A DNA stretch of 63,489 bases from Spirochaetales bacterium (lineage in GTDB: Bacteria; Spirochaetota; Spirochaetia; Treponematales; UBA12059): contig JAFGJV010000058.1 of NCBI GenBank assembly GCA_016928955.1, positions 1-63,489 of the forward strand, read 5' to 3'. Both the position numbers and the translations under genes were made by a program. Shown one piece after another: positions 7,953-16,590 of this stretch. The notes under the pieces are model-generated. The model saw only the letters and a list, made by a program, of their open reading frames with translations. It did not search any database and was not told the DNA's origin. Position 1 is the first letter of the stretch. Every line of letters starts with the position of its first letter.

Positions 7953-9133
7953 GGAAATTCCTGGAGCGGGCCATGGACCGCGTGTCCCGGATGAACGAGG
8001 AAGCCATCCGGGGCCTTCTGCGCGTGCTTGTGGACGAGAACGACCGGCTGGAATCCGTCCTGGACTCCATGCTAGACGGCATCGTGGTGTGCGGTGACGA
8101 CCACGTGCCCATCCTGGTCAACAAGGCGGCCGAGCGTTTCCTTCCGCTGGCGCAAGCCGAGCTGTTCGACGAGCCGCTGTGGATGGGCGTGCGCGACGAC
8201 GAGCTGTCGGCCTTTTTCCAGACCGTGCTCCTCGGCGAGGAGAGCGTGCTGGACAGGGAATTCGTCCTTGATTCGCCAGGAGGCGCCCGCATCCTGTCTA
8301 TATGCGTGACGCCGCTCGTGAAGGACAAGCGCATACGCGGGACCCTGGTGCACGTGGAGGAGACCACCGACAAGCGCAAGCGCGAGGCGCGGCTCAGGCG
8401 CGCTGAAAGCCTGGCGTCGCTTACCACCCTGGCCGCTGGCGTTGCCCACGAGATAAAAAACCCCCTGGGGTCCATAAGCATCCACGTCCAGCTGATACGC
8501 AAGGCTTTGGGACAGGCGGCGGGGGAACCGGTCCTCAAATACCTGGGCATAGTCAACGAGGAAATAGACAGACTCAACCGCATCGTGGTGGACTTCCTGT
8601 TCGCCGTGCGACCCATGGACATAGCGCCCATCAACGACGACCCGAACGCCGTGGTGCGGGAGGTGGCCGAATTCATGAGGGCGGAGGCAGCCCAGCAGGG
8701 CGTAACCCTGTCCGAGAAATACGAGCGCTCGCCGCCCCTCCTGTCAATAGACAAACGCTACATCAAGCAGGCCCTCCTCAACCTGGTTAAGAACGCCCTT
8801 GCGGCCATGCCGGACGGGGGAAAGCTCGCACTGAACACAGAGCGCGAAGGCGACGAATTCCGCATCGTGGTGGCGGACACGGGCACGGGCATACCGGAGG
8901 ACAAGCTCGGCAAGATTTTCGAGCCCTATTACACCACCAAGGAAAACGGTACCGGTCTGGGCCTGACCCTGGCGTACAAGATAGTCAAGGAACACGCGGG
9001 CGACATGACCGTCCGCTCCAAGCAGGGCCAGGGCGCCGTGTTCACCATCGGCCTGCCCGTGCCCCAGCGCGAGCGCCGCATGATCACGGACGGAGAATGC
9101 CAGGGCGCGGCCTGCGTTGAGGAGGACTCATGA
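7949..9133 (+). CDS. NtrB/AtoS-like soluble sensor histidine kinase
   Basis: A 394-residue cytoplasmic kinase with no membrane segment. A PAS-like sensor domain covers about residues 33-140. The phosphoacceptor is His167 in AAGVAHEIKNPLGS. The ATPase domain has the N box NLVKNALAAMPDGG, G1 DTGTGIPEDKLG, F box IFEPYYTTKENG and G2 TGLGLTLAYKIV. The input signal is unknown. The open frame extends upstream, but the ATG at 7949 overlaps the holB stop as ATGA and matches the family start. The adjacent response regulator is the obvious partner. Confidence 0.9.
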   Translation: MRKFLERAMDRVSRMNEEAIRGLLRVLVDENDRLESVLDSMLDGIVVCGDDHVPILVNKAAERFLPLAQAELFDEPLWMGVRDDELSAFFQTVLLGEESVLDREFVLDSPGGARILSICVTPLVKDKRIRGTLVHVEETTDKRKREARLRRAESLASLTTLAAGVAHEIKNPLGSISIHVQLIRKALGQAAGEPVLKYLGIVNEEIDRLNRIVVDFLFAVRPMDIAPINDDPNAVVREVAEFMRAEAAQQGVTLSEKYERSPPLLSIDKRYIKQALLNLVKNALAAMPDGGKLALNTEREGDEFRIVVADTGTGIPEDKLGKIFEPYYTTKENGTGLGLTLAYKIVKEHAGDMTVRSKQGQGAVFTIGLPVPQRERRMITDGECQGAACVEEDS

Positions 9134-10500
9134 AGTTCAGCGTCCTGGTGGTGGACGACGAGAAAAACATACGCGAGGGCCTGGCGGAATACCTGCGGCT
9201 TGAAGGCTACGACGTGGCGGTGGCCGCGGACGGCAAGGAAGGCCTTGCATCCGTCGAGCGCGGCCTGGCGGACCTGGTCATTACCGACCTGCGCATGCCC
9301 GCGCTTTCCGGCTCGGAACTGCTCAAGGAAATCGTGTCGCGCTACCCGTCGGTACCGGTCATCGTGCTCACCGGGCACGGCACGGTTGAAGACGCGGTAG
9401 AGGCCATGCGCTCGGGCGCCTACGACTTCATCACCAAGCCGGTCAACCTTGACCACCTGTCCCTCCTGGTGCGCAGGGCTCTTGAACGCACGGAACTGGC
9501 CAGGCGCAACGAGGAGCTGTTGAGGGAGGTTGAGAGCCAGAAGCGCTTTTCAAGCATCATCGGCAAGACGCAGTCCATACAGCGCATCTTCGAGCTGGTG
9601 CGGCGCGTGGCCCCGACCAAGGCCAGCGTCCTCATAACCGGCGAGTCCGGCGTGGGCAAGGAACTGGTTGCCGACGCCCTCCATAACCTGTCGCCCCGGG
9701 CGGACAAGCCCTTCATAAAGGTGCACTGCGCCGCGCTGGCCGAATCCCTTCTGGAGAGCGAGCTCTTTGGCCACGAGAAGGGCTCGTTTACCGGCGCCGC
9801 GGGCCGCAAGAAAGGCCGCTTTGAGCTAGCCAATGAAGGCACGCTGTTCCTGGACGAGATAGGGGAAATCAACCAGAACGTCCAGATCAAGATCCTGCGC
9901 GTCCTTCAGGAAAAGCGTTTTGAGCGCGTGGGCGGCGAGGACACCGTTGAGGTGGACGTGCGCGTGGTTGCGGCCACCAACCGCGACCTCAAGGCGGAAA
10001 TCGCCAAGGGCACGTTCAGGGAAGACCTGTACTACCGCCTGAACGTGGTGAACATACACGTGCCGCCCCTGCGCGAGCGCAAGGACGACATACCCCTACT
10101 GGCGCAGGCCTTCCTCCGCGAGTTCGCCGACGAGAACGGCAAGGCGGTCAGCGGCTTTGACCCCAAGGCCAGGGCTGCCATCTACGACTATCCCTGGCCG
10201 GGCAACGTTCGCGAGCTGCGGAACTGCGTGGAGAGCGCCGTGGTCATGGCATCAGGCGACGTGATAGGCCTGGACGACCTGTCGCCGGGCATACGCGGCC
10301 AGGAGGACGAGGGCGTGGTGCGCCTGCCCCTGGGCTCGAGCCTGGCGGAGGCAGAACGCGTCCTCATCAGGGACACGCTGGCCGCCCAGGGCGGCAACAA
10401 GAGCCGCACCGCCGAGATACTCGGGATAGGGAGAAAAACCCTCTACCAGAAAATCCAGGAATACGGGCTGGATAACGCTCCGGAGGAAACGGCCACCTGA
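9130..10500 (+). CDS. NtrC-family sigma-54-dependent response regulator
   Basis: A 456-residue three-domain regulator. The receiver has the phosphoacceptor Asp53 in ITDLRMP. The AAA+ domain has Walker A GESGVGKE, the sigma-54 contact loop as GSFTGA (a Ser variant of GAFTGA), Walker B GTLFLDEIGE and the R-finger region FREDLYYRLNV. The C-terminus is a Fis-type helix-turn-helix (SRTAEILGIGRKTLYQKI). It activates sigma-54 promoters when phosphorylated by the kinase encoded just upstream (ATGA overlap). I could not find a convincing GG-N10-GC promoter in the intergenic regions here, so its targets probably lie elsewhere. Confidence 0.92.
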   Translation: MKFSVLVVDDEKNIREGLAEYLRLEGYDVAVAADGKEGLASVERGLADLVITDLRMPALSGSELLKEIVSRYPSVPVIVLTGHGTVEDAVEAMRSGAYDFITKPVNLDHLSLLVRRALERTELARRNEELLREVESQKRFSSIIGKTQSIQRIFELVRRVAPTKASVLITGESGVGKELVADALHNLSPRADKPFIKVHCAALAESLLESELFGHEKGSFTGAAGRKKGRFELANEGTLFLDEIGEINQNVQIKILRVLQEKRFERVGGEDTVEVDVRVVAATNRDLKAEIAKGTFREDLYYRLNVVNIHVPPLRERKDDIPLLAQAFLREFADENGKAVSGFDPKARAAIYDYPWPGNVRELRNCVESAVVMASGDVIGLDDLSPGIRGQEDEGVVRLPLGSSLAEAERVLIRDTLAAQGGNKSRTAEILGIGRKTLYQKIQEYGLDNAPEETAT

Positions 10501-10506
10501 CGGGGC

Positions 10507-11142
10507 CTACAGATCGGCCCGCTGGTCATCCGCCCGCCGTGACGCGTCGAGCTTGATGCGCATGGCCAAGAGCCTTCGGTCGAGGTTTTCGTCCGAGCAG
10601 GCAGCTTCCACGGCCAGGGCCAGGATGCCGTCGCCCGTTGCCCGGGCCGTTTCCAGAATGGCGTCCCGCACCTCTGCTCCTGAGCGGGCGTAGACGCTGG
10701 CCAGCTCACCCGCTCCCTGGGACAGGCCAAGCGCGGCTGCCGAGCGCACGCAGGCGGCCACAACACGGGGATCGGGGTCCGACAAGCCCTTGCGCAGGAA
10801 CAGCCACGCGCTCCTTTTTCCGGACAAGCCCAGATGCCGGGCCGCTTCGGCGCGTTCTGAGGGATCGCCAGAGCCCGCAAGGCGCGTGCCCAGCTCAAAA
10901 AGGTCCATGGATCTGGCCAGCGGAGCGAGGGCGGCTGCCAGGCGCGGGCGGATGTCCTTGCTCGAGGCCGCGTTCAGGCTTTTGTACGCGCGGCTCACGC
11001 GCTGGAAGCGCCTTGCCGTGGCCGGATTGCGCGATGCGTCAGGATGGAAGCGAAGCGTCAGGTTCCTGTACGCGCGCTTTATCTCGGCGGACGGGACACC
11101 CGGTTCCAACCCAAGCGCGGCGAAAAGGACTTCATCCCTCAT
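10507..11142 (-). CDS. J-domain protein with HEAT-like repeats
   Basis: A 211-residue co-chaperone candidate. Residues about 4-62 form a J domain with the obligatory HPD (in LRFHPDAS) and the helix II/III pattern EIKRAYRNLTLRF. There is no Gly/Phe region and no zinc centre. The rest (about 75-205) has alternating alanine/leucine-rich helices resembling HEAT repeats (SERAEAARHLGL, DPRVVAACVRSAAALG). It directly follows an Hsp70 gene on the same strand, so it is the likely J partner of that Hsp70. It is the last gene of the 49-gene minus-strand run and converges with ntrC, whose stop is six bases away. Confidence 0.8.
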   Translation of the reverse strand: MRDEVLFAALGLEPGVPSAEIKRAYRNLTLRFHPDASRNPATARRFQRVSRAYKSLNAASSKDIRPRLAAALAPLARSMDLFELGTRLAGSGDPSERAEAARHLGLSGKRSAWLFLRKGLSDPDPRVVAACVRSAAALGLSQGAGELASVYARSGAEVRDAILETARATGDGILALAVEAACSDENLDRRLLAMRIKLDASRRADDQRADL

Positions 11143-11179
11143 ACACGTTCCTCAATGGTTCATCTGCTGCGGCGGTCAG

Positions 11180-12865
11180 TCACCGCTCGGCAAGGGCCCG
11201 GCTGTCCAGTTCCGCGCACAGCGCCTCCAGTAGCTCCGCGCACTGCCCCGCCTTATCTGTATCGGCACGGGCGGCGGCGTCCCGAGCGCTTTCCACAAGC
11301 TCATTGAGCTCGGCCGTCATGGCGGGGTCCAGGGACATGCCGTCCGAAAGCCTCCGGGCGCGGTCTGAGAGCGCAAGGGCGCGCTCCACGGGCGACAGCT
11401 CGGGATCTCTGCCACCAAGAAAATTTACCGTCTGGTCAGCGCCGCTGTCCAGGTCCCTTGCCCTGACCGTGAGCATGTCGCTTTCATCAAGCTCGAATTC
11501 TATCTGTATGCGCGGTACGCCGCGCTTGGCCGGCCGTATGCCCGACAGGAGAAAACGGCCCACGGACAGCCTGCCGACGCCAGCGCCGGCCTGGTCGGGA
11601 TCGTCGGCCTGGAGCACGTGTATCTCCACCGAGCTTTGGTAGTCTTCCACCGTGGTGAACATGCGCTGGCCGATTGCCGGCAGGGCCTGGTTCTTGTGGA
11701 TCAGCTCGAGCATGCCGCCGCCGTCTATTTCCAAGCCCAGGATCCGGGACGACACGTCCGTAAATTCAAAGCCGGGGGCCGTAAGCGCCAGGTCTCCGGA
11801 CAGGCGCGCAGCTTCTATGGCCGCGCCCAGCGCCACTATTTCCTCCGGGTTGACCCTAGGGTCCGCGGCGCGGCCGCACAGATCCCCAAGGAGGCGGGAA
11901 ACCAGGGGCATTCTAGACGAGCCGCCTGATAGCACCAGGGCATCCACCGCGCCTGGTTCGACCCCGGCCGCCTTCAGTACGGACCTGGTGATGGCCATGG
12001 TGCGGCCAACGACCGGCGCCGCAAGGTCCTCCAAAACATCCCTCGCGATGCCGACGGCGGGATGCGTCACGCCCTCGGGGCCGCGGAGGAAAGGAACGGC
12101 CACGGTCGCGCTGTGCAGTTCCGACAGCTCTATTTTGGCCGCCTCGCAGCGGTCCAGGAGCACGCGCCTGAGGTAGGGATCGGCGTCCGGATCTATACCG
12201 TAGTCGCGTTTGAAACATTCGGCAACGTGGGCGTACAGGGCCTGGTCCAGGTCCATGCCGCCCAACTGGTCGTCGCCCTCAGAGGCCAGGACCCTGCTCA
12301 CCGGCCCCCTGCTCTTGAGTACGGTGGCGTCAAAGGTCCCGCCGCCAAAATCGTACACCAGGACCAGGCGATCCTTTGAGTCCTTGGGCAGGGTCCACGC
12401 GCGGGCCAGGGCCGCGGCCGTCGGCTCGTTCATGACGCGCAGCACCTTGAAGCCCGCCATGGCGGCGGCGTCGCGGACGCTGCGGCGCTGAGGCTCGGAA
12501 AAGCGCGCCGGCACGGTGACCACCGCGTCCCTCGGCTCAAAGCCCAGGTAGGCTGCCGCGTCCTTCCTGACCTTGGACAGCAGCGCGGCGGCAAGCTCCT
12601 CGGGCCGGTGGCTTTTCCCCTTGAGCGACAGGCTATCCGCCCTGCCCAGCTTGCGCTTCAGGCCCAGCACCACGGACTCTGGGTCGGCCAAGGCCTGGTT
12701 GCGGGCCGACGACCCGTACACCAGCTCCCCGGAATCCAGGACAGCCAGGGCCGACGGGGTCAGGCGCTCGCCCCTGGCGTTGGGTATGAGCACGGGCTCA
12801 GCGCCGTCCAGCCATGCGCACAAAGTGTTGGTGGTGCCAAAATCCAGGCCTACGGCGCCCGGCAT
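11180..12865 (-). CDS. Hsp70 (DnaK-like) chaperone of the motility locus
   Basis: A 561-residue Hsp70. The nucleotide domain has phosphate 1 GLDFGTTNT, phosphate 2 VYDFGGGTFDAT, and the adenosine loop VLSGGSSRMPLV. A beta-type substrate domain follows (about 370-490), then only about 60 residues of helix, so the lid is much shorter than in housekeeping DnaK (about 640 residues). The ATG at 12865 is chosen: it leaves one base after the upstream stop, whereas the longer frame overlaps it. Its neighbours are a SwrB-like gene and a J-domain gene at the end of the flagellar run. From memory, Borrelia also has an extra dnaK near its flhF region. Specific clients, perhaps flagellar proteins, are inference. 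Confidence 0.88.
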   Translation of the reverse strand: MPGAVGLDFGTTNTLCAWLDGAEPVLIPNARGERLTPSALAVLDSGELVYGSSARNQALADPESVVLGLKRKLGRADSLSLKGKSHRPEELAAALLSKVRKDAAAYLGFEPRDAVVTVPARFSEPQRRSVRDAAAMAGFKVLRVMNEPTAAALARAWTLPKDSKDRLVLVYDFGGGTFDATVLKSRGPVSRVLASEGDDQLGGMDLDQALYAHVAECFKRDYGIDPDADPYLRRVLLDRCEAAKIELSELHSATVAVPFLRGPEGVTHPAVGIARDVLEDLAAPVVGRTMAITRSVLKAAGVEPGAVDALVLSGGSSRMPLVSRLLGDLCGRAADPRVNPEEIVALGAAIEAARLSGDLALTAPGFEFTDVSSRILGLEIDGGGMLELIHKNQALPAIGQRMFTTVEDYQSSVEIHVLQADDPDQAGAGVGRLSVGRFLLSGIRPAKRGVPRIQIEFELDESDMLTVRARDLDSGADQTVNFLGGRDPELSPVERALALSDRARRLSDGMSLDPAMTAELNELVESARDAAARADTDKAGQCAELLEALCAELDSRALAER

Positions 12866-12866
12866 G

Positions 12867-13502
12867 TCAATTCTCCGGCAGACGCCTGGCGTCTTCCATG
12901 GCAATGGCGATTTCCACCTCGGCCAACGGCGCGCCGAGTTCCGAGGCTATCAGCTCCGCGGAAAAGCCCTTGCGCCTGAGCGATGCTACCTTCTCCGGAA
13001 AGGGCACGTCCACGGGCAAGGCCTTTGACGCGAACCTTATAAAAGGCACGTCCGGCGCTACCCCGGCCTGTGGACCTTCCCTGCTGGCCTTGCGGTATGC
13101 CTCTACCTGACGGCTTTCCGGCACCTGGGCCGCATCGTCAGCTTTGCGTTCCGGGGCACGCTGCTCCGGCCTGGAGGTCTGGACGATCCGCGGCGCCGTT
13201 CCCTGGCTTCTGGACGGCTCGCGTGCGGGGGAACTGGGTGCTTCCCTGGCCAGGAGGGAGATGCGTTTGTCGGCTTCCTTCAAAGCATCCTTCAGCTGTC
13301 CAAGCCGGTCCTCTACCAGCGTCACGTTCCTGTCCGTTGTACCGTCAAGCTCTGTGATCAGCGCCGAGATTTCTTTGCGAGCGGACGCCAGCGCCTCGTC
13401 CGCGTTGAGGTAGCGGCGTACGGTTGCCCTGGTCCAGGCCACCATGACCAGGCACAGAGCCACGAATACGGCCAATTCGATCAGCGTGGAACCCATGCTC
13501 AC
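12867..13502 (-). CDS. SwrB-like protein: membrane anchor, coiled coil, C-terminal helix-turn-helix-like tail
   Basis: 211 residues. An N-terminal membrane helix (about 5-24) is followed by a predicted coiled coil (about 35-85), a Pro/Ala/Arg-rich linker (about 88-165), and a C-terminal module (KVASLRRKGFSAELIASELG then EVEIAI) resembling the DUF6115/SwrB tail. SwrB in Bacillus is encoded directly after sigD and promotes assembly of the flagellar basal body. Here the gene lies three genes after fliA in the same orientation. The similarity is by architecture and position, not by alignment. The start overlaps the upstream gene by ATGA. Confidence 0.6.
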   Translation of the reverse strand: MSMGSTLIELAVFVALCLVMVAWTRATVRRYLNADEALASARKEISALITELDGTTDRNVTLVEDRLGQLKDALKEADKRISLLAREAPSSPAREPSRSQGTAPRIVQTSRPEQRAPERKADDAAQVPESRQVEAYRKASREGPQAGVAPDVPFIRFASKALPVDVPFPEKVASLRRKGFSAELIASELGAPLAEVEIAIAMEDARRLPEN

Positions 13503-13825
13503 CCCGATATGTCTATGTGGCCGCCAAGCGCGGGATCCTGCACGGTTTCCTGTTCCGCCTGGTCCCGCTCCTGTTCTTTTTTCTGCTTGTTTTCGGACTG
13601 CGCGCCGGCGGCGGTTTCGTCCTGCTTGTCCTTGACGGCTCCTGGGCCGCTTTTGTCCTCTTCCAGCTTTTTGACGCTGGACGCCTCTTCCACCGCCTTT
13701 TTCTGCATGGTGGCGCCAAGGAGGGCTTTCTGGGCCACGGCCGCGTCGCGCTCCGCCGCGTTCTGCCGCGCTACCTTGTCCATCTGCGTGAACAAGGTCT
13801 GGAGGTCAATCGGCTTTATGGGCAT
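13499..13825 (-). CDS. Small charged coiled-coil protein of the fliA-fapA cluster
   Basis: A 108-residue hydrophilic protein I do not recognise. The N-terminal PIKPIDLQTLFTQMDKVA looks like a conserved amphipathic segment. The middle is a long Lys/Glu/Gln-rich helix (about 40-95), and the C-terminus ends in a short glycine-flanked GGHIDISG motif. The start lies inside the 3' end of fapA (20-base overlap) and its stop overlaps the SwrB-like gene by ATGA, so translation is probably coupled across the three. Such conserved ends around a variable charged middle suggest a linker or scaffold. Confidence 0.7.
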   Translation of the reverse strand: MPIKPIDLQTLFTQMDKVARQNAAERDAAVAQKALLGATMQKKAVEEASSVKKLEEDKSGPGAVKDKQDETAAGAQSENKQKKEQERDQAEQETVQDPALGGHIDISG

Positions 13826-15794
13826 CTGGCGGCCCCCGTTTCAGAAGCTCGTCGTCCAGCTCCTCGTATTTGGTCGTTTTTATCATCATGTTCTCTAGGA
13901 AGAAGGTCAGGCCCTTGTACTCGTTCTTGATGTCCTCGCGGATGTCCCGGATGATGATCTTTGCGCCCGGGTATATGCGGCTGGACACGCTGACCTTGCC
14001 CCGCACCTTCAGGTTGTTGAGATAGAGGTGGATGGATTCGTACTCTGACTTGAGGGCGCGGGCCTCGGAACCCGCTTCCTCTCGCCGCTGGGTCAGGTCC
14101 TCCAGGATGGCTTCCTTGTCCTCCGGCAGGGTCTTGCGCTGGCGCTTCATCTCGGCGAGCGTGGATATGTTCTTGTCCAGCTCGTCTATCTGCTTCTCAA
14201 GCAGCTTGAGCTTGACGTCCAGCTCGTCCAGGCGCGCCTTGCTCTTGGGATCGCTTCCGACCTCCAGGATGGTTTCGGCGCCGCCGGACGCGCTGCCTAT
14301 GATCTTGGCGTTGATCTCCTCGCATGCGCGGTAGCGTCCGCCTATGATGGTTCCGTGCTTGCCGCCCGAGCATACGATGCGCTTGTCGGCCGTCACGTCC
14401 GAATTGATGATGCTCTGGCTGACCACCACGTTGTCGCCCGCCACCACGATGGCGTTCTCTATGAATTTTGCCCACACGTTCTTGCCCGCGGTGATGGCGC
14501 CCGCGCCCTTGCCGGCAACGCCCTGGTGGATGATGATATCGCCCTCGGCCGACAGCTCCGATTTCCCAACGTTGCCGCGCACCTCGATGTTGCCTGTGGC
14601 CTTGACCGAGAAACCGTCCTCAACGTTGCCGTTGACGATGATAGTGCCCAGGAAGAACTGGTTGCCCGTCTTGAGGTCTATGTTGCCGTTGATGGTGTAC
14701 ACGGTCTCGACGTTGATCTTGCCGCCTATGTAGGTGGCCTCCCCGTTGACGTCCGCTATGATGCTGAGTCCGTCGTCGCCCGCGTGCACGTTCTTGCCCA
14801 GGGGCAAAGGCTGGTCTCGGCCGTTCCTGGCCGGGAGAAGCTTGCCGGTAACCGTCCGGCCAGGCACGCCCTGCTTGGCAGGTATCTTCTTGGCCAGCAC
14901 CTGGCCTTCCACCACGTTCTGTACCAGGTGGAGTTCCTTGTAGTCCACGCGCCCGTTTTTTTCCTCTATGTGCACCTTGGAGCGGTCCGTCTCGAACAGG
15001 TACTGTATCTTGGCGTCCTCGCCGTTCTGCGGCTTCTGCCCCTGCGCCACCATGACGGGCACCTTGTAGCTTGGCTGGTCCTCAAGTCCCTGGAGAGCGT
15101 CGTCCAGCACGCCGTGCACGATCTTGTTGTTGCGGAGGTAGGCCAGGATGATTTCGCGCGACAGGTCGCAGCCGCCCGGCTGGGGCGGCGTCAGGATGAC
15201 GTACGCTTCCATATCCTGCGCGGCTATATCCACGGTCAAGAGCGCGTCGGCCGCCGGATTGGCCACAAAACTGCCCACCGGCACCCACTCTCCGCGGGCT
15301 TCCTTGACAACGCGACTGACCAGTTCCTGGCTGAAATCGTGGACGGCCCGCGAGTGGAGCTTGTCCACCGCCTGTTTGTCCGTGGCGCGCTTGCCCCGGC
15401 CCGTGGGCTTGGTCACCTTGAGCAGGGCGCCATCCGGTGCTAGGCGGACGTAGGCCTGACCGTCTAGGTCCTTCTGGGCTTCCACCACGGGCATGGCCGT
15501 TTCAAGGCCTGGCTCAAACACCGGGGCCGCCTGGGTTTCCACCTTCTTCTTGGCCGCCGACTGATAAACGCTCAGCTTCCAGGGCTTGCGGCCCATCCCG
15601 AGCATACCCGGCGCGCCTTTTTCCAGCACCTCGTATTCAAGGCGGGCCACGGCGCAGTCCAACTGGACCGCCGCGCTCTGCAGCGCGTCCTCAAGCGTGA
15701 CGCCTTCCACAACGATGCTGCGCTTGTCGCCATCCTCGTCCAGGTAGCGGCGCATGAGCTCGCGGATGGCGTCCATGCCGATGCGCTCGGCCAT
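13806..15794 (-). CDS. KhpB/Jag-N plus FapA (DUF342) fusion protein
   Basis: A 662-residue protein. About residues 20-80 match the Jag/KhpB N-terminal module (SIVVEGVTLEDALQSAA ... VLEKGAPGMLGMGRKPWKL). The centre, about 210-480, is FapA/DUF342 with repetitive beta-helix-like strands (KTGNQFFLGTIIVNGNV, SVKATGNIEVRGNV), and a coiled coil follows (about 515-600). FapA family members are often encoded near sigma-28 genes and their function is unresolved. The ATG at 15794 is preferred because it leaves one base after the fliA stop; the longer frame would overlap fliA by 38 bases. Confidence 0.85.
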   Translation of the reverse strand: MAERIGMDAIRELMRRYLDEDGDKRSIVVEGVTLEDALQSAAVQLDCAVARLEYEVLEKGAPGMLGMGRKPWKLSVYQSAAKKKVETQAAPVFEPGLETAMPVVEAQKDLDGQAYVRLAPDGALLKVTKPTGRGKRATDKQAVDKLHSRAVHDFSQELVSRVVKEARGEWVPVGSFVANPAADALLTVDIAAQDMEAYVILTPPQPGGCDLSREIILAYLRNNKIVHGVLDDALQGLEDQPSYKVPVMVAQGQKPQNGEDAKIQYLFETDRSKVHIEEKNGRVDYKELHLVQNVVEGQVLAKKIPAKQGVPGRTVTGKLLPARNGRDQPLPLGKNVHAGDDGLSIIADVNGEATYIGGKINVETVYTINGNIDLKTGNQFFLGTIIVNGNVEDGFSVKATGNIEVRGNVGKSELSAEGDIIIHQGVAGKGAGAITAGKNVWAKFIENAIVVAGDNVVVSQSIINSDVTADKRIVCSGGKHGTIIGGRYRACEEINAKIIGSASGGAETILEVGSDPKSKARLDELDVKLKLLEKQIDELDKNISTLAEMKRQRKTLPEDKEAILEDLTQRREEAGSEARALKSEYESIHLYLNNLKVRGKVSVSSRIYPGAKIIIRDIREDIKNEYKGLTFFLENMMIKTTKYEELDDELLKRGPPDAHKAD

Positions 15795-15795
15795 C

Positions 15796-16584
15796 TTACA
15801 CGATACCCTTCCGCAGGTTGGTGAGGCGGGCACGCAGGCGCAGTATGGCCTTGGTATGCAGCTGGCTGACGCGAGATTCCGTCACCTCAAGCACCTTGCC
15901 GATTTCTTTCAGGGTGAGTTCCTCGTAATAGTAGAGCACCAGCACCTTCTTTTCCTTGTCGGGCAGGTCCTGTATGGCTGACACTATGACGCGGCGGATT
16001 TCCTCCCGTTCCATGATGGAGTCGGGATTCATGCTTGAGGGGCTCTCTATGCTGTCGCCCAGGGTGATCTTCTCGTTCTCGTCGGCCGCGTACCATATGT
16101 CGCTCAGGGACATGATGGCCGTGCCCGATATCTTGAGCATGGTCCGGGAAAACTCGTCGTTGCTCATGCCAATGGATTTGGCGATTTCCGAATCACTGGC
16201 CGGGCGGCCGAGCTTGGATTCCACCTCCATGATGGCTTCTTCTATCTCGCGCGATTTCTGCCGGACCGAACGCGGCACCCAGTCCATGCTGCGCAGTTCG
16301 TCGAAAATGGCCCCGCGGATCCGGGTAACGGCGTAGGTCTTGAATTTGACGTTCTTCTCCGGGTCGTACTTGTCTATGGCGTCTATCAGGCCGAACACGC
16401 CAAAGCCAACCAGGTCGTCAAAATCCACCGACTGGGGCATGTTGGCCGCCACCTTCCCGGCCACATATTTGACCAGGGGGGCATACTGCTTGATGAAGGC
16501 CTCGCGTATCACCGGATCGCGGCCTTTTTTGTAAGCAGCCCAGAGCTCTTCCTCAGTGTGATGCTCAAGCAGGGGGTTGTTCAT
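15796..16584 (-). CDS. fliA: RNA polymerase sigma-28 factor FliA/SigD
   Basis: The motility sigma factor (262 residues). Region 2 contains FDDLVGFGVFGLIDAIDKYDP and the -10 recognition segment FKTYAVTRIRGAIFDELRS. Region 3 contains PRSVRQKSREIEEA. Region 4 has the helix-turn-helix LTLKEIGKVLEVTESRVSQLHTKA. FliA directs late flagellar and chemotaxis genes from TAAA-N15-GCCGATAA promoters. Placement after flhF-flhG and before a SwrB-like gene matches the Bacillus sigD neighbourhood. I see no flgM in the window. Confidence 0.95.
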   Translation of the reverse strand: MNNPLLEHHTEEELWAAYKKGRDPVIREAFIKQYAPLVKYVAGKVAANMPQSVDFDDLVGFGVFGLIDAIDKYDPEKNVKFKTYAVTRIRGAIFDELRSMDWVPRSVRQKSREIEEAIMEVESKLGRPASDSEIAKSIGMSNDEFSRTMLKISGTAIMSLSDIWYAADENEKITLGDSIESPSSMNPDSIMEREEIRRVIVSAIQDLPDKEKKVLVLYYYEELTLKEIGKVLEVTESRVSQLHTKAILRLRARLTNLRKGIV

Positions 16585-16590
16585 CGGAGC

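Noticed and set aside
9130-10500. Sigma-54 promoters controlled by the NtrC-type regulator inside the window
   Set aside because: I did not find a convincing GG-N10-GC element in the intergenic regions I read.
10500-10525. GGGCC/GGCCC inverted repeat between ntrC and the J-domain gene as a terminator
   Set aside because: The stem is short and no T tract follows on either strand.
13509-13930. Two overlapping plus-strand frames of about 130 codons
   Set aside because: Antisense to the small charged protein and fapA; Ser/Cys/Phe-rich shadow.
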